Assembly: GCA_964346665.1 (NCBI GenBank)
Contig: CAYFVC010000033.1
Coordinates: 1 to 12,492 of the forward strand
DNA from: JAZGEG01 sp964346665
Lineage (GTDB): Archaea > Aenigmatarchaeota > Aenigmatarchaeia > QMZP01 > QMZT01
Direction: 5' to 3'
Length of the DNA stretch: 12,492 nucleotides
A model generated the notes under the pieces. The model saw only the letters and a program-made list of their open reading frames with translations, searched no databases and had not been told where the DNA came from. A program made the position numbers and the translations under genes. Below are positions 1 through 6,882 of the stretch, in pieces; position 1 is the stretch's first letter, and each line of letters starts with the position of its first letter.

Positions 1-293
1 ACATCGATTCCATGTCAGGAGGGGAAAAGGTTTTGACAGCATTAGCCTTCCTGTTCACAATACAGAGATATAAACCTTCCCCATTCTACGTGCTAGACGA
101 GATAGATGCCGCCCTGGACAAACCTAACACGAGAAGGGTTGTTGATCTAGTAAGAAAACAATCGAACAACGTTCAGTTCATAATAATTTCCCACAACAAC
201 GAGATGGTGAAGGCAGCTGAAATCGTCTACGGAGTTTCAATGGAGGAAGGCGAATCGAAATTAATAGGGGTCAAACTTCCGGGAGAGAATTAA
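1..293 (+). CDS. smc: SMC chromosome segregation ATPase, C-terminal end (5' truncated by window)
   Basis: This is the last ~97 codons of an SMC protein. The reading frame is open to the window edge: the codons before the ATG at 12 read I-D-S, so that ATG is internal and not a start. The C-terminal half of the ABC-type head is visible. It has the ABC signature SGGEK at the left end, then a Walker B strand ending in VLDEIDAALD (catalytic Glu and D-loop), then the switch histidine in IIISHN. SMC dimers close their two heads around ATP and organise and segregate chromosomes together with ScpA/ScpB-type partners, none of which is visible here. Rad50 and RecN share the fold, but the DEIDAALD stretch and the text after SGGEK (VLTALAF) are the SMC form. 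The stop codon lies 3 bases from the stop of the convergent dCMP deaminase gene. Family is certain; orthology is limited by the missing hinge and N-terminus. Confidence 0.93.
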   Translation, partial: IDSMSGGEKVLTALAFLFTIQRYKPSPFYVLDEIDAALDKPNTRRVVDLVRKQSNNVQFIIISHNNEMVKAAEIVYGVSMEEGESKLIGVKLPGEN

Positions 294-296
294 AAA

Positions 297-749
297 TTAC
301 TTCTTTTCGAAAATCTTGGTTTCGATTTTCGCTTTTTTAAGAAGCTCAACTCCCACGTTATCTGGATAATATTCTATGTAAACCACCTTCTTTATCCCTG
401 AGTTGATTATCATTTTCGCACATATGACGCATGGTTTCGCGTTAACGTACATCGTCGCTCCAACCATTCTGAGAGGATCACCCCTTATTATCGCATTCTG
501 TTCCGCATGAACACCCCTGCATATTTCATGCTTTGTTCCGGACGGGATTTTCAGTTCGTCCCTTAAACATCCTATCTCCGAACAATGCGGTAAATCCCTA
601 GGAGCCCCGTTGAAGCCCGTGGATACTATGTAATTATCCTTGACAACGACGGCCCCTATGTTCCTTCGAAGACAGGTCGATCTTTTACCGATCTGCTCAA
701 CAACATTCATCCAGTAAGTATCCCAGTCGGGACGCGAATTCTTTTTCAT
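297..749 (-). CDS. dCMP deaminase (deoxycytidylate deaminase family, ComEB-like)
   Basis: A 150-residue zinc-dependent deaminase that probably converts dCMP to dUMP, feeding thymidylate synthesis in the cytoplasm. The catalytic zinc site is complete: HAE at residues 81-83 (His ligand and proton-shuttling Glu) and PCVIC at 106-110 (two Cys ligands). The extra Cys/His residues between 50 and 80 (HC, C, H, C) match the additional structural zinc site common in dCMP deaminases. Its length, and the GFNGAP and GAVVV segments, also fit this family better than cytidine deaminase or RibD. I chose the ATG at 749. An in-frame TTG at 761 would add four residues, but a TATA-like box at 772-783 places the transcript start close to 749. 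The gene converges on smc with a 3-base gap. It has the same direction as the DUF192 gene but its own promoter. Substrate specificity is inferred from family. Confidence 0.9.
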   Translation of the reverse strand: MKKNSRPDWDTYWMNVVEQIGKRSTCLRRNIGAVVVKDNYIVSTGFNGAPRDLPHCSEIGCLRDELKIPSGTKHEICRGVHAEQNAIIRGDPLRMVGATMYVNAKPCVICAKMIINSGIKKVVYIEYYPDNVGVELLKKAKIETKIFEKK

Positions 750-771
750 GTAACCACGCAAAGAATAAACC

Positions 772-783
772 TATATTATTATT
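772..783 (-). promoter_or_regulatory. TATA-like box of the dCMP deaminase gene
   Basis: On the minus strand the A/T-only run AATAATAATATA lies 23-34 bases upstream of the ATG at 749. That is the spacing expected when transcription starts at or just before the start codon. The 53-base gap to the DUF192 gene holds nothing else that I can see. Confidence 0.5.
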
Positions 784-814
784 CATATTAATAAATATTG
801 GGGATTTCGCAAGA

Positions 815-1183
815 TCAAAATTCCAAAACATCCCCGATTCCGGTTTTTGTTTTCTCTATCAGGCCTGAATTAACCTCAAGAACGTATTTGCATGGTTCTT
901 TAGGTCTGTAGACCCTCCAGGTTTTCGGGTTCTTCCCCATGGGTTTCACGGAATGCTTGATGTCCACTATCCGCTTTCGCTTGTCTATGAAAACTATGTC
1001 AATCGGAAATCTCATCCCGAACATCCATATCTCATGTTTCCTTTCGTTTCTGAAAATCATGAGCAGTCCGGAGTGGGGAGCGAGCTCCTTCCTAAACATC
1101 AGGCCCTTGGTTTTCTTCCCTATGGAATTCGCTGTTTCGAATTCCCTGACGAGGATTTTTTTCTTGGTGAGATTTTTTATCAT
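815..1183 (-). CDS. DUF192 family protein
   Basis: A 122-residue protein of the DUF192 family, whose biochemical role is not established. The family landmarks are in order: KGLMFR at residues 26-31, a hydrophobic GLLMIF strand, WMFGMRFPIDIVFID at 53-67, and KYVLEVNSG at 99-107, ending in GD near the C-terminus. Many bacterial members carry a signal peptide. This one has none and starts directly with a basic segment (MIKNLTKKK), so it is probably cytoplasmic. Its start ATG overlaps the stop of the upstream helicase gene in an ATGA tetranucleotide (1180-1183), so the two are almost certainly co-transcribed and translationally coupled. No function in DNA repair should be read into that pairing without phylogenetic support. 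Family assignment is firm; function is unknown. Confidence 0.88.
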   Translation of the reverse strand: MIKNLTKKKILVREFETANSIGKKTKGLMFRKELAPHSGLLMIFRNERKHEIWMFGMRFPIDIVFIDKRKRIVDIKHSVKPMGKNPKTWRVYRPKEPCKYVLEVNSGLIEKTKTGIGDVLEF

Positions 1184-3357
1184 GCGGATTCCCTCAGTTC
1201 GTTGAGCTGATCCTTCACGGATCTCGCCAGCTTCGGGCCTATAAGTCTTGACAAACTTTCGAGTGGAACCTTCCTAAGGTCTGAAAGCTTCCGGAGTTTT
1301 GAACTGTATAACGAACGAGCTCTCACCCTTCCTATCCCCTTCAACCTTACTAGCGGAAGTAATTCCTCTCTAATTCCGTACTTCACCCTCAACCTCGTTT
1401 TTCGAATGTGTTTCAGCAAATCTTTCACCCCCATGAGGAGCGCTAGCTCCTGCGTGGAATAAAGAAGCCAGTCAGCGTTCGAAAGCCGGACGTGAAGTTC
1501 GCCTGGGGTTACACCGAACTTCTCGAGTATTAAATCTTCCCCCATCTCCTCTATCCATTCTGAGAAGAACCATGACGTTTTAATCGCTCGCAGATAATCA
1601 TCGTATTCGATCTCCCATGGATTCGGAGGTTTTTCGAGCAGGAGTTTTTCGTTGTCTATCAAAATCTCGTTTATTTTCTCGAAGTCGTTCTTTCTCAATG
1701 AAAGCGCAGGCCGCATTTCGAGCGTATTCGAAATCAATTGGAGCAGAGCGAAAGGGTGGATGGATTTGTCCGCCTTTTCAAGGTTCTTTATCAGATAATT
1801 CGCTGTAACAGGATCGATGTAGAGTTCGGAAACCCTCTTGCCTATCAATGTCGCTTCTAGTCTCTCATCCTTCGAAAGATCGCTTGCTTTCCGGAACGGG
1901 TTTTCGCTTTCGCTTCTTTCGGAACCTTTCACGAATCCGAAATCCTTCAGCATTTCTATCACGGATTCGAGTTTATCCCTAAGGATGGAGAGGTCTCCAT
2001 ACTGGTGGGCGTAAAAAGTTTTCGAGAAAAATTCGAAAAGTTTCTCTTTCGAAAAGGTTATCCCTGAGGCTATCAAAGCGAGCGAATGCATTCTGAGAAC
2101 GGGCTCCACCCCCAGTTTCGATTGGATTTCTTCCGGTTCGCCGTTTACGTACGTATCGAAGACGTATTCCGCTTCCCCTTTACTCTTCGCTATTAGGATC
2201 GCTTCCCCTTCCTTGTCGTATTTCGGGCGGCCAGCTCTTCCCATCATTTGTTGTATTTCCAGAACCGGGATGTAGTCGCTCCCGTACCCTGAAGAGAACC
2301 GTTTCAGATCGCGGATCACAACCCTGTACGCCGGAAGATTAACACCCCATGCAAGCGTGGGCGTAGCAGTGATAACCTTTATCGTTCCTTCCTTGAACCC
2401 GTCCTCTATTGTCTTCCTTTGAGTATTAGTCAGCCCTGCGTGGTGGAAAGCCACGCCGTTTAGGACCTGGTTGGAGAGTTTCTCGCATTGAAGCGTTGGT
2501 TTCTCGATCGCTTTCAAAACGCTTCCGGATATTTTCTTGAGCTTTGTCCTCTCCTCGGGATTCAGACCAGTCATCACTATCCTTCCCAGATTCCCTGCCA
2601 AAGCTTCCGTATTCTTCCGGGTGGAAACGAAGACAAGCGCTTGTTTCTTCTTTTTCAAAGTGTCCTTAGCTATCTCGAAATCGGGTGGGTATTCACTCCC
2701 CAGCTCTTTCTTCTTTTTCTTGGGCTCGTAATGAATTTCCCTCCCGAAGCAAACGCCCTTGTAAAGCTTCACAGGCCTGTAATCAGAGCGAACTGCTTTC
2801 GCCTGCAACCATTCCGCTATTTCCTCATAATTTCGGATGGTTGCTGATAACGCGAGTATCTGGGGGTTTATCAGGGTCTTGAGTTTCGTGATTGTCACCT
2901 CCAAGGTAGGGCCCCTTCCCGGATCGTTCAGCAGATGTATCTCATCCACAACAACCAAACCAACCTGGTCTATCCAAGGTATTCCATGCCTGAGCAAAGA
3001 ATCGAACTTCTCGGAAGTGACGATTATCAGATCGAACCTTGCCAACCAGTGATCGCTCGAATCCAAATCACCTATGCTAAGCGCTATTCTTATCCCTAAG
3101 GATTCGTACTTTTCCTTGAACTCGTGATACTTCTCGCTAGCGAGCGCCCGTAAGGGAACGATGTAAACGACCTTCGTCCCTTTCTTTATCGCGTTCAGGG
3201 CGGCGAACTCTGCTATCAGGGTTTTACCGCTGGCTGTGGGAGCTGCGAGAACCAGATTCTCGCCTTCCAAAACCCCTGCCTTCAAGGCTTCCTCCTGGAC
3301 AGGGTTGAGTTTCGAAAAGCCTGATTTTTCCAGAACCTGTTTCGCAATGGAATCCAT
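1180..3357 (-). CDS. hel308: Hel308-type superfamily 2 DNA helicase
   Basis: A 725-residue Ski2-like ATP-dependent helicase of the archaeal Hel308/HelQ type, which unwinds 3'-tailed and forked DNA at stalled replication forks. Residues below are counted from the ATG at 3357. Seen in order: Q-motif region with NPVQ; Walker A APTASGKT at 39-46; PLRALASEK; the DEIH box at 138-141; motif III SAT at 171-173; FHHAGL; ATPTLAWGVNLP; motif VI QMMGRAGRP at 370-378. A helical ratchet region follows, and a C-terminal helix-hairpin-helix-like segment (LKGIGRVRARSLY) sits near residues 666-678. The length is normal for the family. An in-frame ATG at 3381 would add eight residues. I prefer 3357 because homologues begin near this point and a TATA-like box at 3381-3388 gives a leaderless start there. 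The gene is divergent from the DUF362 gene and overlaps DUF192 downstream. Confidence 0.93.
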   Translation of the reverse strand: MDSIAKQVLEKSGFSKLNPVQEEALKAGVLEGENLVLAAPTASGKTLIAEFAALNAIKKGTKVVYIVPLRALASEKYHEFKEKYESLGIRIALSIGDLDSSDHWLARFDLIIVTSEKFDSLLRHGIPWIDQVGLVVVDEIHLLNDPGRGPTLEVTITKLKTLINPQILALSATIRNYEEIAEWLQAKAVRSDYRPVKLYKGVCFGREIHYEPKKKKKELGSEYPPDFEIAKDTLKKKKQALVFVSTRKNTEALAGNLGRIVMTGLNPEERTKLKKISGSVLKAIEKPTLQCEKLSNQVLNGVAFHHAGLTNTQRKTIEDGFKEGTIKVITATPTLAWGVNLPAYRVVIRDLKRFSSGYGSDYIPVLEIQQMMGRAGRPKYDKEGEAILIAKSKGEAEYVFDTYVNGEPEEIQSKLGVEPVLRMHSLALIASGITFSKEKLFEFFSKTFYAHQYGDLSILRDKLESVIEMLKDFGFVKGSERSESENPFRKASDLSKDERLEATLIGKRVSELYIDPVTANYLIKNLEKADKSIHPFALLQLISNTLEMRPALSLRKNDFEKINEILIDNEKLLLEKPPNPWEIEYDDYLRAIKTSWFFSEWIEEMGEDLILEKFGVTPGELHVRLSNADWLLYSTQELALLMGVKDLLKHIRKTRLRVKYGIREELLPLVRLKGIGRVRARSLYSSKLRKLSDLRKVPLESLSRLIGPKLARSVKDQLNELRESA

Positions 3358-3360
3358 AGT

Positions 3361-3368
3361 TATAAAAT
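3361..3368 (+). promoter_or_regulatory. TATA-like box of the DUF362-acylphosphatase pair
   Basis: TATAAAAT begins 26 bases before the ATG at 3387, which predicts transcription starting at or very near the start codon. It lies entirely in the 29-base gap to the divergent helicase gene, so the two promoters are interleaved. Confidence 0.55.
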
Positions 3369-3380
3369 AAGGAATTAACA

Positions 3381-3388
3381 TTAAATAT
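3381..3388 (-). promoter_or_regulatory. TATA-like box of the Hel308 gene, overlapping the opposite start codon
   Basis: On the minus strand ATATTTAA begins 31 bases before the helicase ATG at 3357. It overlaps the ATG at 3387 of the divergent gene. If used, the eight extra codons from 3381 would not be transcribed, which supports the shorter helicase start. Confidence 0.45.
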
Positions 3389-4304
3389 GGTTTCGGAAAT
3401 TTTCTACCAGATCACGAACAACCGCATGCGCTTCGCCGAGAAGATTACGCTCAAGTTCATGAAGGAGATCAAGGGAAAGAAGAAAATATTCGTGAAACCG
3501 AACATAGTCTCTCATGAATTGTACCCCACTACCACGCACCCTGACGTTTTACGTTACGTCCTGAAGAACCTCCCGCGATCCTCTGAAATAATCATAGCGG
3601 ATGCCCCTATCCTGGATTCTTCCGTCACGGTAGGATTCGGGAAGAGAGATATCATAAGAAATCATCCCCTCGCGAAAGTGTGCAAACAGCTTGATCTGGA
3701 ACTGCAAAACCTATATGACCTCGATTTCAAAAAAGTAGAAACAAGGTCGGGATTCGACCTTAACGTTTCGAGTGTCGCGCTCGAATGTGATTACATGATT
3801 TCCCTCCCCATTATGAAGACTCATTGCATCAAAAACATAGGGATCACGGGCGCGCTCAAGAACAACTTCGGCCTGCTTTCGGCTAAAGATCGTATTCTTC
3901 TCCATTCCACCGGAGGTTTGCCTTTCAAGGCCGTGAGGAAGATCCTTGGGGATAGAGGCGAGAAACCCCTGAAACTCATGCGAAAAATTCTTAGAATAAA
4001 AAGGGACATAAACCTCGCTATCGCGGAACTCAACGTGATACGAAAACCCGACCTCTTCGTAGTGGACATGGTTGATACGCTTGTAAATGCGAACGAGGTC
4101 AGGCATGGCGGAATCCAAAAACACGTGGGTCTCATGTTCGCCGGGAAAGACCCTGTTTCCCTGGATTGCTTCGGTCTTGAAATCTTGAAGAAGTTCGACC
4201 CCGGACTGAAAAACAGGGGAGCGAACGACATTCCAGCGATACAATACGCTATCCGCTTGGGGGTCGGGAGCAAGGAATTTAAAAAATTCAAAATCAAGGA
4301 TTAA
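3387..4304 (+). CDS. DUF362 domain-containing protein
   Basis: A 305-residue protein of the DUF362 family, whose reaction is not established. Recognisable family segments are FVKPNIV near residues 35-41, followed by TTTHPDVLRYV, then EIIIADAP. In the middle come CDYMISLPIMKTH and GITGALKNNFG, and near the C-terminus a HGGIQKHVGLMFAGKDPVSLDCFGLE stretch (split here only for description). Some DUF362 proteins carry a fused 4Fe-4S ferredoxin domain. This one does not: its four cysteines are scattered and form no CxxCxxC cluster. There is no signal peptide or membrane segment. The stop codon is one base before the start of the acylphosphatase gene, so the two form an operon. The start is supported by the TATA-like box at 3361-3368. 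Family is confident; function is unknown. Confidence 0.87.
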   Translation: MVSEIFYQITNNRMRFAEKITLKFMKEIKGKKKIFVKPNIVSHELYPTTTHPDVLRYVLKNLPRSSEIIIADAPILDSSVTVGFGKRDIIRNHPLAKVCKQLDLELQNLYDLDFKKVETRSGFDLNVSSVALECDYMISLPIMKTHCIKNIGITGALKNNFGLLSAKDRILLHSTGGLPFKAVRKILGDRGEKPLKLMRKILRIKRDINLAIAELNVIRKPDLFVVDMVDTLVNANEVRHGGIQKHVGLMFAGKDPVSLDCFGLEILKKFDPGLKNRGANDIPAIQYAIRLGVGSKEFKKFKIKD

Positions 4305-4305
4305 T

Positions 4306-4581
4306 ATGAACGCGAGGGTTCACCTTATGATTTCAGGACAAGTTCAGGGAGTGTTCTTTCGAACAAACACCAGACACACAGCGAACGAGCTTGGTTTGAA
4401 AGGATGGGTCAGAAATCTCCCGAATGGAATGGTAGAAGTATTAGCGGAGGGGAGGAAGCCTTCTCTGGACAAATTGATCGAATTCTGCAGGAATGGTCCT
4501 TCAGGAGCGAATGTCGAAAACATCGAGATAAAATGGGAAAAACCTTCTTACGAATTCGATAATTTTGAGGTTAGGTATTGA
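4306..4581 (+). CDS. acyP: Acylphosphatase
   Basis: A 91-residue acylphosphatase, the usual length for this single-domain alpha/beta enzyme. It hydrolyses the carboxyl-phosphate bond of acyl phosphates in the cytoplasm. Both signature segments are present: GQVQGVFFR, which ends in the phosphate-binding Arg19, and GWVRNLPNG, which contains the catalytic Asn37. VEVLAEG follows at residues 43-49. The ATG is one base after the stop of the DUF362 gene, so it is translated from the same transcript, probably by re-initiation. It ends 3 bases from the convergent 75-codon gene. The physiological substrate is not indicated by the neighbourhood; acyl-phosphate intermediates such as 1,3-bisphosphoglycerate are a family-level possibility only. 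Confidence 0.95.
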   Translation: MNARVHLMISGQVQGVFFRTNTRHTANELGLKGWVRNLPNGMVEVLAEGRKPSLDKLIEFCRNGPSGANVENIEIKWEKPSYEFDNFEVRY

Positions 4582-4584
4582 CTT

Positions 4585-4812
4585 CTAAAAAATAAGTCCT
4601 TCTCTTTTAGCTCTCGCAATAATTTGATCTGCATGAGTACAATCTTGGTGATGTTTATGAAAAGGGTTATCTTGAACTTCACTGATATATGAACGTATCA
4701 TCTCCATAGTTTGATTTCTGCTCATCTGCCCAGATAAAGCATATATATTGCCAAATAGACACGATCCTTTCTGCGCAATTTCCCTTCCCAATTTTCCATA
4801 GTCCATCGTCAT
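4585..4812 (-). CDS. Unrecognised 75-residue His/Cys-rich-tail protein
   Basis: I do not recognise this protein. It has 75 residues from the ATG at 4812, or 73 from a second ATG at 4806. The first half contains LGREIAQKGSCLFGN. The second half is charged and holds a histidine/cysteine cluster, FHKHHQDCTHAD at residues 51-62, which could bind a metal. It ends in a basic helix-like segment. There is no signal peptide, membrane segment or evident helix-turn-helix. By hand count its G+C is about 36%, lower than the neighbouring genes. It has no TTCG or CGAA in 228 bases although these words are frequent elsewhere in the window. Unlike most genes here it appears to have a short leader, with AGGTTGAT before the start as a possible ribosome binding site. 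The isolated promoter, operator-like repeat and composition suggest a recently acquired or separately regulated gene. That it is coding is probable, not proven. Confidence 0.6.
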   Translation of the reverse strand: MTMDYGKLGREIAQKGSCLFGNIYALSGQMSRNQTMEMIRSYISEVQDNPFHKHHQDCTHADQIIARAKREGLIF

Positions 4813-4831
4813 ATTATCAACCTATTTTCAT

Positions 4832-4874
4832 AAATTTTGTACACGAAATTATTTAAGCTTTATGTACAGAATTT
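4832..4874. promoter_or_regulatory. Inverted-repeat operator candidate flanking a TATA box
   Basis: Two 12-base arms, AAATTTTGTACA (4832-4843) and TGTACAGAATTT (4863-4874), are inverted copies with one mismatch, separated by 19 bases. Each arm contains the palindrome TGTACA. The spacer holds the TATA-like box of the 75-codon gene, so a dimeric protein bound here would be placed to block or recruit the transcription machinery. The right arm ends 8 bases from the stop of the NFACT gene. No regulator gene is identifiable beside it. Confidence 0.5.
4848..4857 (-). promoter_or_regulatory. TATA-like box of the 75-codon gene
   Basis: On the minus strand CTTAAATAAT lies 36-45 bases before the ATG at 4812. 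This predicts a transcript start near 4826 and a leader of about 14 bases carrying AGGTTGAT. It sits in the centre of the inverted repeat at 4832-4874. Confidence 0.45.
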
Positions 4875-4881
4875 GCTGTAG

Positions 4882-6861
4882 TTAGACCCCGTATTCAATT
4901 ATCTCCCCTTTTCCTCCTGGGATGAAGTTCTGGAATTCATCGAGCGGGACCTTCTCTATCCATACCTTGTCCTCGGGTGTGGATTTTATTAGGATTTTGT
5001 TCTTTATCTTCCTGGCAAGGTTCGATCCCTCGATTTCGCCTGGCTTTATTGTAACGAAGTAATTCGTTTGTTTACGGATGGGCATTACAGGCCCTGCAAT
5101 CACCTCGATTTCCTCGTTCTCCCTGTCTATTCTTACGCCGATCGCCACCTTAAGTTCAACATCCCTGAACCACTCCCTTTGCCCGTATACCATGAAACTT
5201 CCTTTCGGAAGGTATTCTCCTGTGGGCGGTTGTTTGGAAACCTGATCAGGCCGGACGGCGTAGACATCCACCGTTGCTAACCCCGAACCCCATGCCTTTG
5301 AATAAGCAGCGGTGAATTCAGCGGCTTCCTTCTTAGCGTAGTCCGATACTTCAGAATCCTCTGACTTCACGATCACGAATGGCGAACCCTGGATGTCCGA
5401 ATGGAAAACCAGATCATTCGATTCCGCATGTTTCCTGACCAGAACCTCGTTCGAAGTCGCGTCCTTACCTCCGACCACAAGGAACTCATCGCTTGATTTG
5501 AACCACCTGAACTTCTCAAACCATTTCTTCCTTTTCTTTTCGACCTTGATCGGTTTTTCGATGGTTTCAATCTCAGATTCCTCCTCCATTCGTTTTTTCG
5601 TCTCCTCCATCGCCCCGTAAACGCCCGCTACCTTCTTCCTCGCGTGCTTAGATCCCTCGTAATAATCCTCCGCATTCTCTTCAACAGATTTCCTGAAATC
5701 AAGCTCTATCTCCTCACCCTCAAGTTCAACCACCACTTTCCCTTCGTGTTCCCTTATCTCCTTTATCGCCTCGGCTTCCGGCGTGTTCTCCGATTTTATT
5801 CTGGACTTTATCTCCTCCCAACTCAACCCGGAAGATTTCGCCCGGTTTATCCCATCCAAAACACCTTCTACCGTACCGTAATGGGAATAAATGATATCCG
5901 CCTTCGTTCGCTTCTCCTCCCTTTTTTCCGTCCACTTCTCCATCGCCTCCTCCTGGATTTCAAGGATTCTCTCTACCTTTTCCTTATGTTCTTCCTTTGC
6001 TTTCTCCTCGAATTCCTCCGCGATCTTTATCTGTTGTTCCGAGAAGAACTCGTCAAGCGCCTCCGAGAAACTTTCAGTATGTTTTTTTATCGTTTTGTCC
6101 TTCATGCTTTTCGGAAGGAACGGTGAAACGAAATCATCGTAAACCGTTGGCTGGACAGAGAGGTTATCAAGGCCCTTGATCGTGTTGAGGAGATAAACCG
6201 AGAGGTTCGTTCCTACCCTGTCCGAGGGTGTGTCTTCATCAACTTTCGCAAGCAAACATATCTCCTTCGCATAAGTCGGGCCGAAACCGAACCCTGCCGC
6301 TAGGACTGCTATTATCTTCTTGTCAAATTTCGCTAGAAATTCCCTGAAATAATCGAAATTCACGGCGAAAGGATTTATCTTCGCGGGAGGATAAGCGTAC
6401 GGAATTTTCGGCTTGAGGTCGCGATCCTTCCATTTCTGTACGTATAATGGCATTATTATGTTTCGATCGTTATCGCAGAGTATGAGGTTCCCGTCTGAGA
6501 AGAGCTCGATGATCAGTATGTTGCTGTCCGTGCGTATTTCAACGACCCTGTCGAATTCGTGCTGCCGGACATCGACAACTTTCGAGTTGTTCATATGTTT
6601 TCTAAGGAAAAGACAAAAATCAGGGGGTTTCACGGGGGAGGGTTTTTTGTATTTCGTTACGAACATCTTGTTCCTGTCAACGTAAAGCCACTGGTTACCC
6701 TTGTTAGGGACGAATATCTCTAGGAGGAACTGATGTGTTCTTTTCTTTTCCAGGGTGTATTCGTACTGGTAGATTTTTCTTATAATTCCATTAACTAGCG
6801 AATTCTCGAGCTCCTTTACGAGGAATCTAAGGTCAAGCGAGGTGATTTCGGATTTCTCCAT
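4882..6861 (-). CDS. NFACT-family ribosome quality control protein (Rqc2/RqcH/NEMF homologue)
   Basis: A 659-residue protein of the Rqc2/NEMF/RqcH (formerly fibronectin-binding-like) family. Relatives bind 60S/50S subunits carrying stalled peptidyl-tRNA and direct C-terminal tailing of the nascent chain. The layout is complete. The NFACT-N domain covers ~1-165 with the conserved Asp104-Arg105 pair (FDRVVEI). A helix-hairpin-helix region is at ~175-245 (VLAAGFGFGPTYAKEI). A long charged coiled coil runs ~265-320 and continues beyond. The NFACT-R domain is at ~447-560 (WFEKFRWF, GGKDATSNEVLVRKH, DLVFHSDIQGSPF). A C-terminal beta-rich tail follows. The length is normal for archaeal members. The start ATG at 6861 lies 21 bases after the stop of apgM, and a TATA-like box at 6884-6893 falls over the apgM stop, so the gene may be transcribed both alone and with apgM. 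Confidence 0.93.
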   Translation of the reverse strand: MEKSEITSLDLRFLVKELENSLVNGIIRKIYQYEYTLEKKRTHQFLLEIFVPNKGNQWLYVDRNKMFVTKYKKPSPVKPPDFCLFLRKHMNNSKVVDVRQHEFDRVVEIRTDSNILIIELFSDGNLILCDNDRNIIMPLYVQKWKDRDLKPKIPYAYPPAKINPFAVNFDYFREFLAKFDKKIIAVLAAGFGFGPTYAKEICLLAKVDEDTPSDRVGTNLSVYLLNTIKGLDNLSVQPTVYDDFVSPFLPKSMKDKTIKKHTESFSEALDEFFSEQQIKIAEEFEEKAKEEHKEKVERILEIQEEAMEKWTEKREEKRTKADIIYSHYGTVEGVLDGINRAKSSGLSWEEIKSRIKSENTPEAEAIKEIREHEGKVVVELEGEEIELDFRKSVEENAEDYYEGSKHARKKVAGVYGAMEETKKRMEEESEIETIEKPIKVEKKRKKWFEKFRWFKSSDEFLVVGGKDATSNEVLVRKHAESNDLVFHSDIQGSPFVIVKSEDSEVSDYAKKEAAEFTAAYSKAWGSGLATVDVYAVRPDQVSKQPPTGEYLPKGSFMVYGQREWFRDVELKVAIGVRIDRENEEIEVIAGPVMPIRKQTNYFVTIKPGEIEGSNLARKIKNKILIKSTPEDKVWIEKVPLDEFQNFIPGGKGEIIEYGV

Positions 6862-6882
6862 GTTTAATAATTAACTGAACAC

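Noticed and set aside
1..293. Rad50 or RecN as the identity of the truncated ATPase.
   Set aside because: The text after the signature motif and DEIDAALD followed by NTRRV are of the SMC type.
750..761. Upstream TTG start for the dCMP deaminase gene.
   Set aside because: It would add only MRGY ahead of an ATG that fits the homologue start and the TATA spacing better.
3358..3381. Upstream ATG giving an eight-residue extension of the helicase.
   Set aside because: The extension (MLIPYFIT) overlaps the promoter region, resembles no helicase N-terminus, and would not be transcribed from the preferred TATA-like box.
3711..4297. Minus-strand open frames of 158 and 177 codons opposite the DUF362 gene.
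   Set aside because: The plus-strand frame has DUF362 motifs, operon spacing and a promoter; the antisense translations show no domain.
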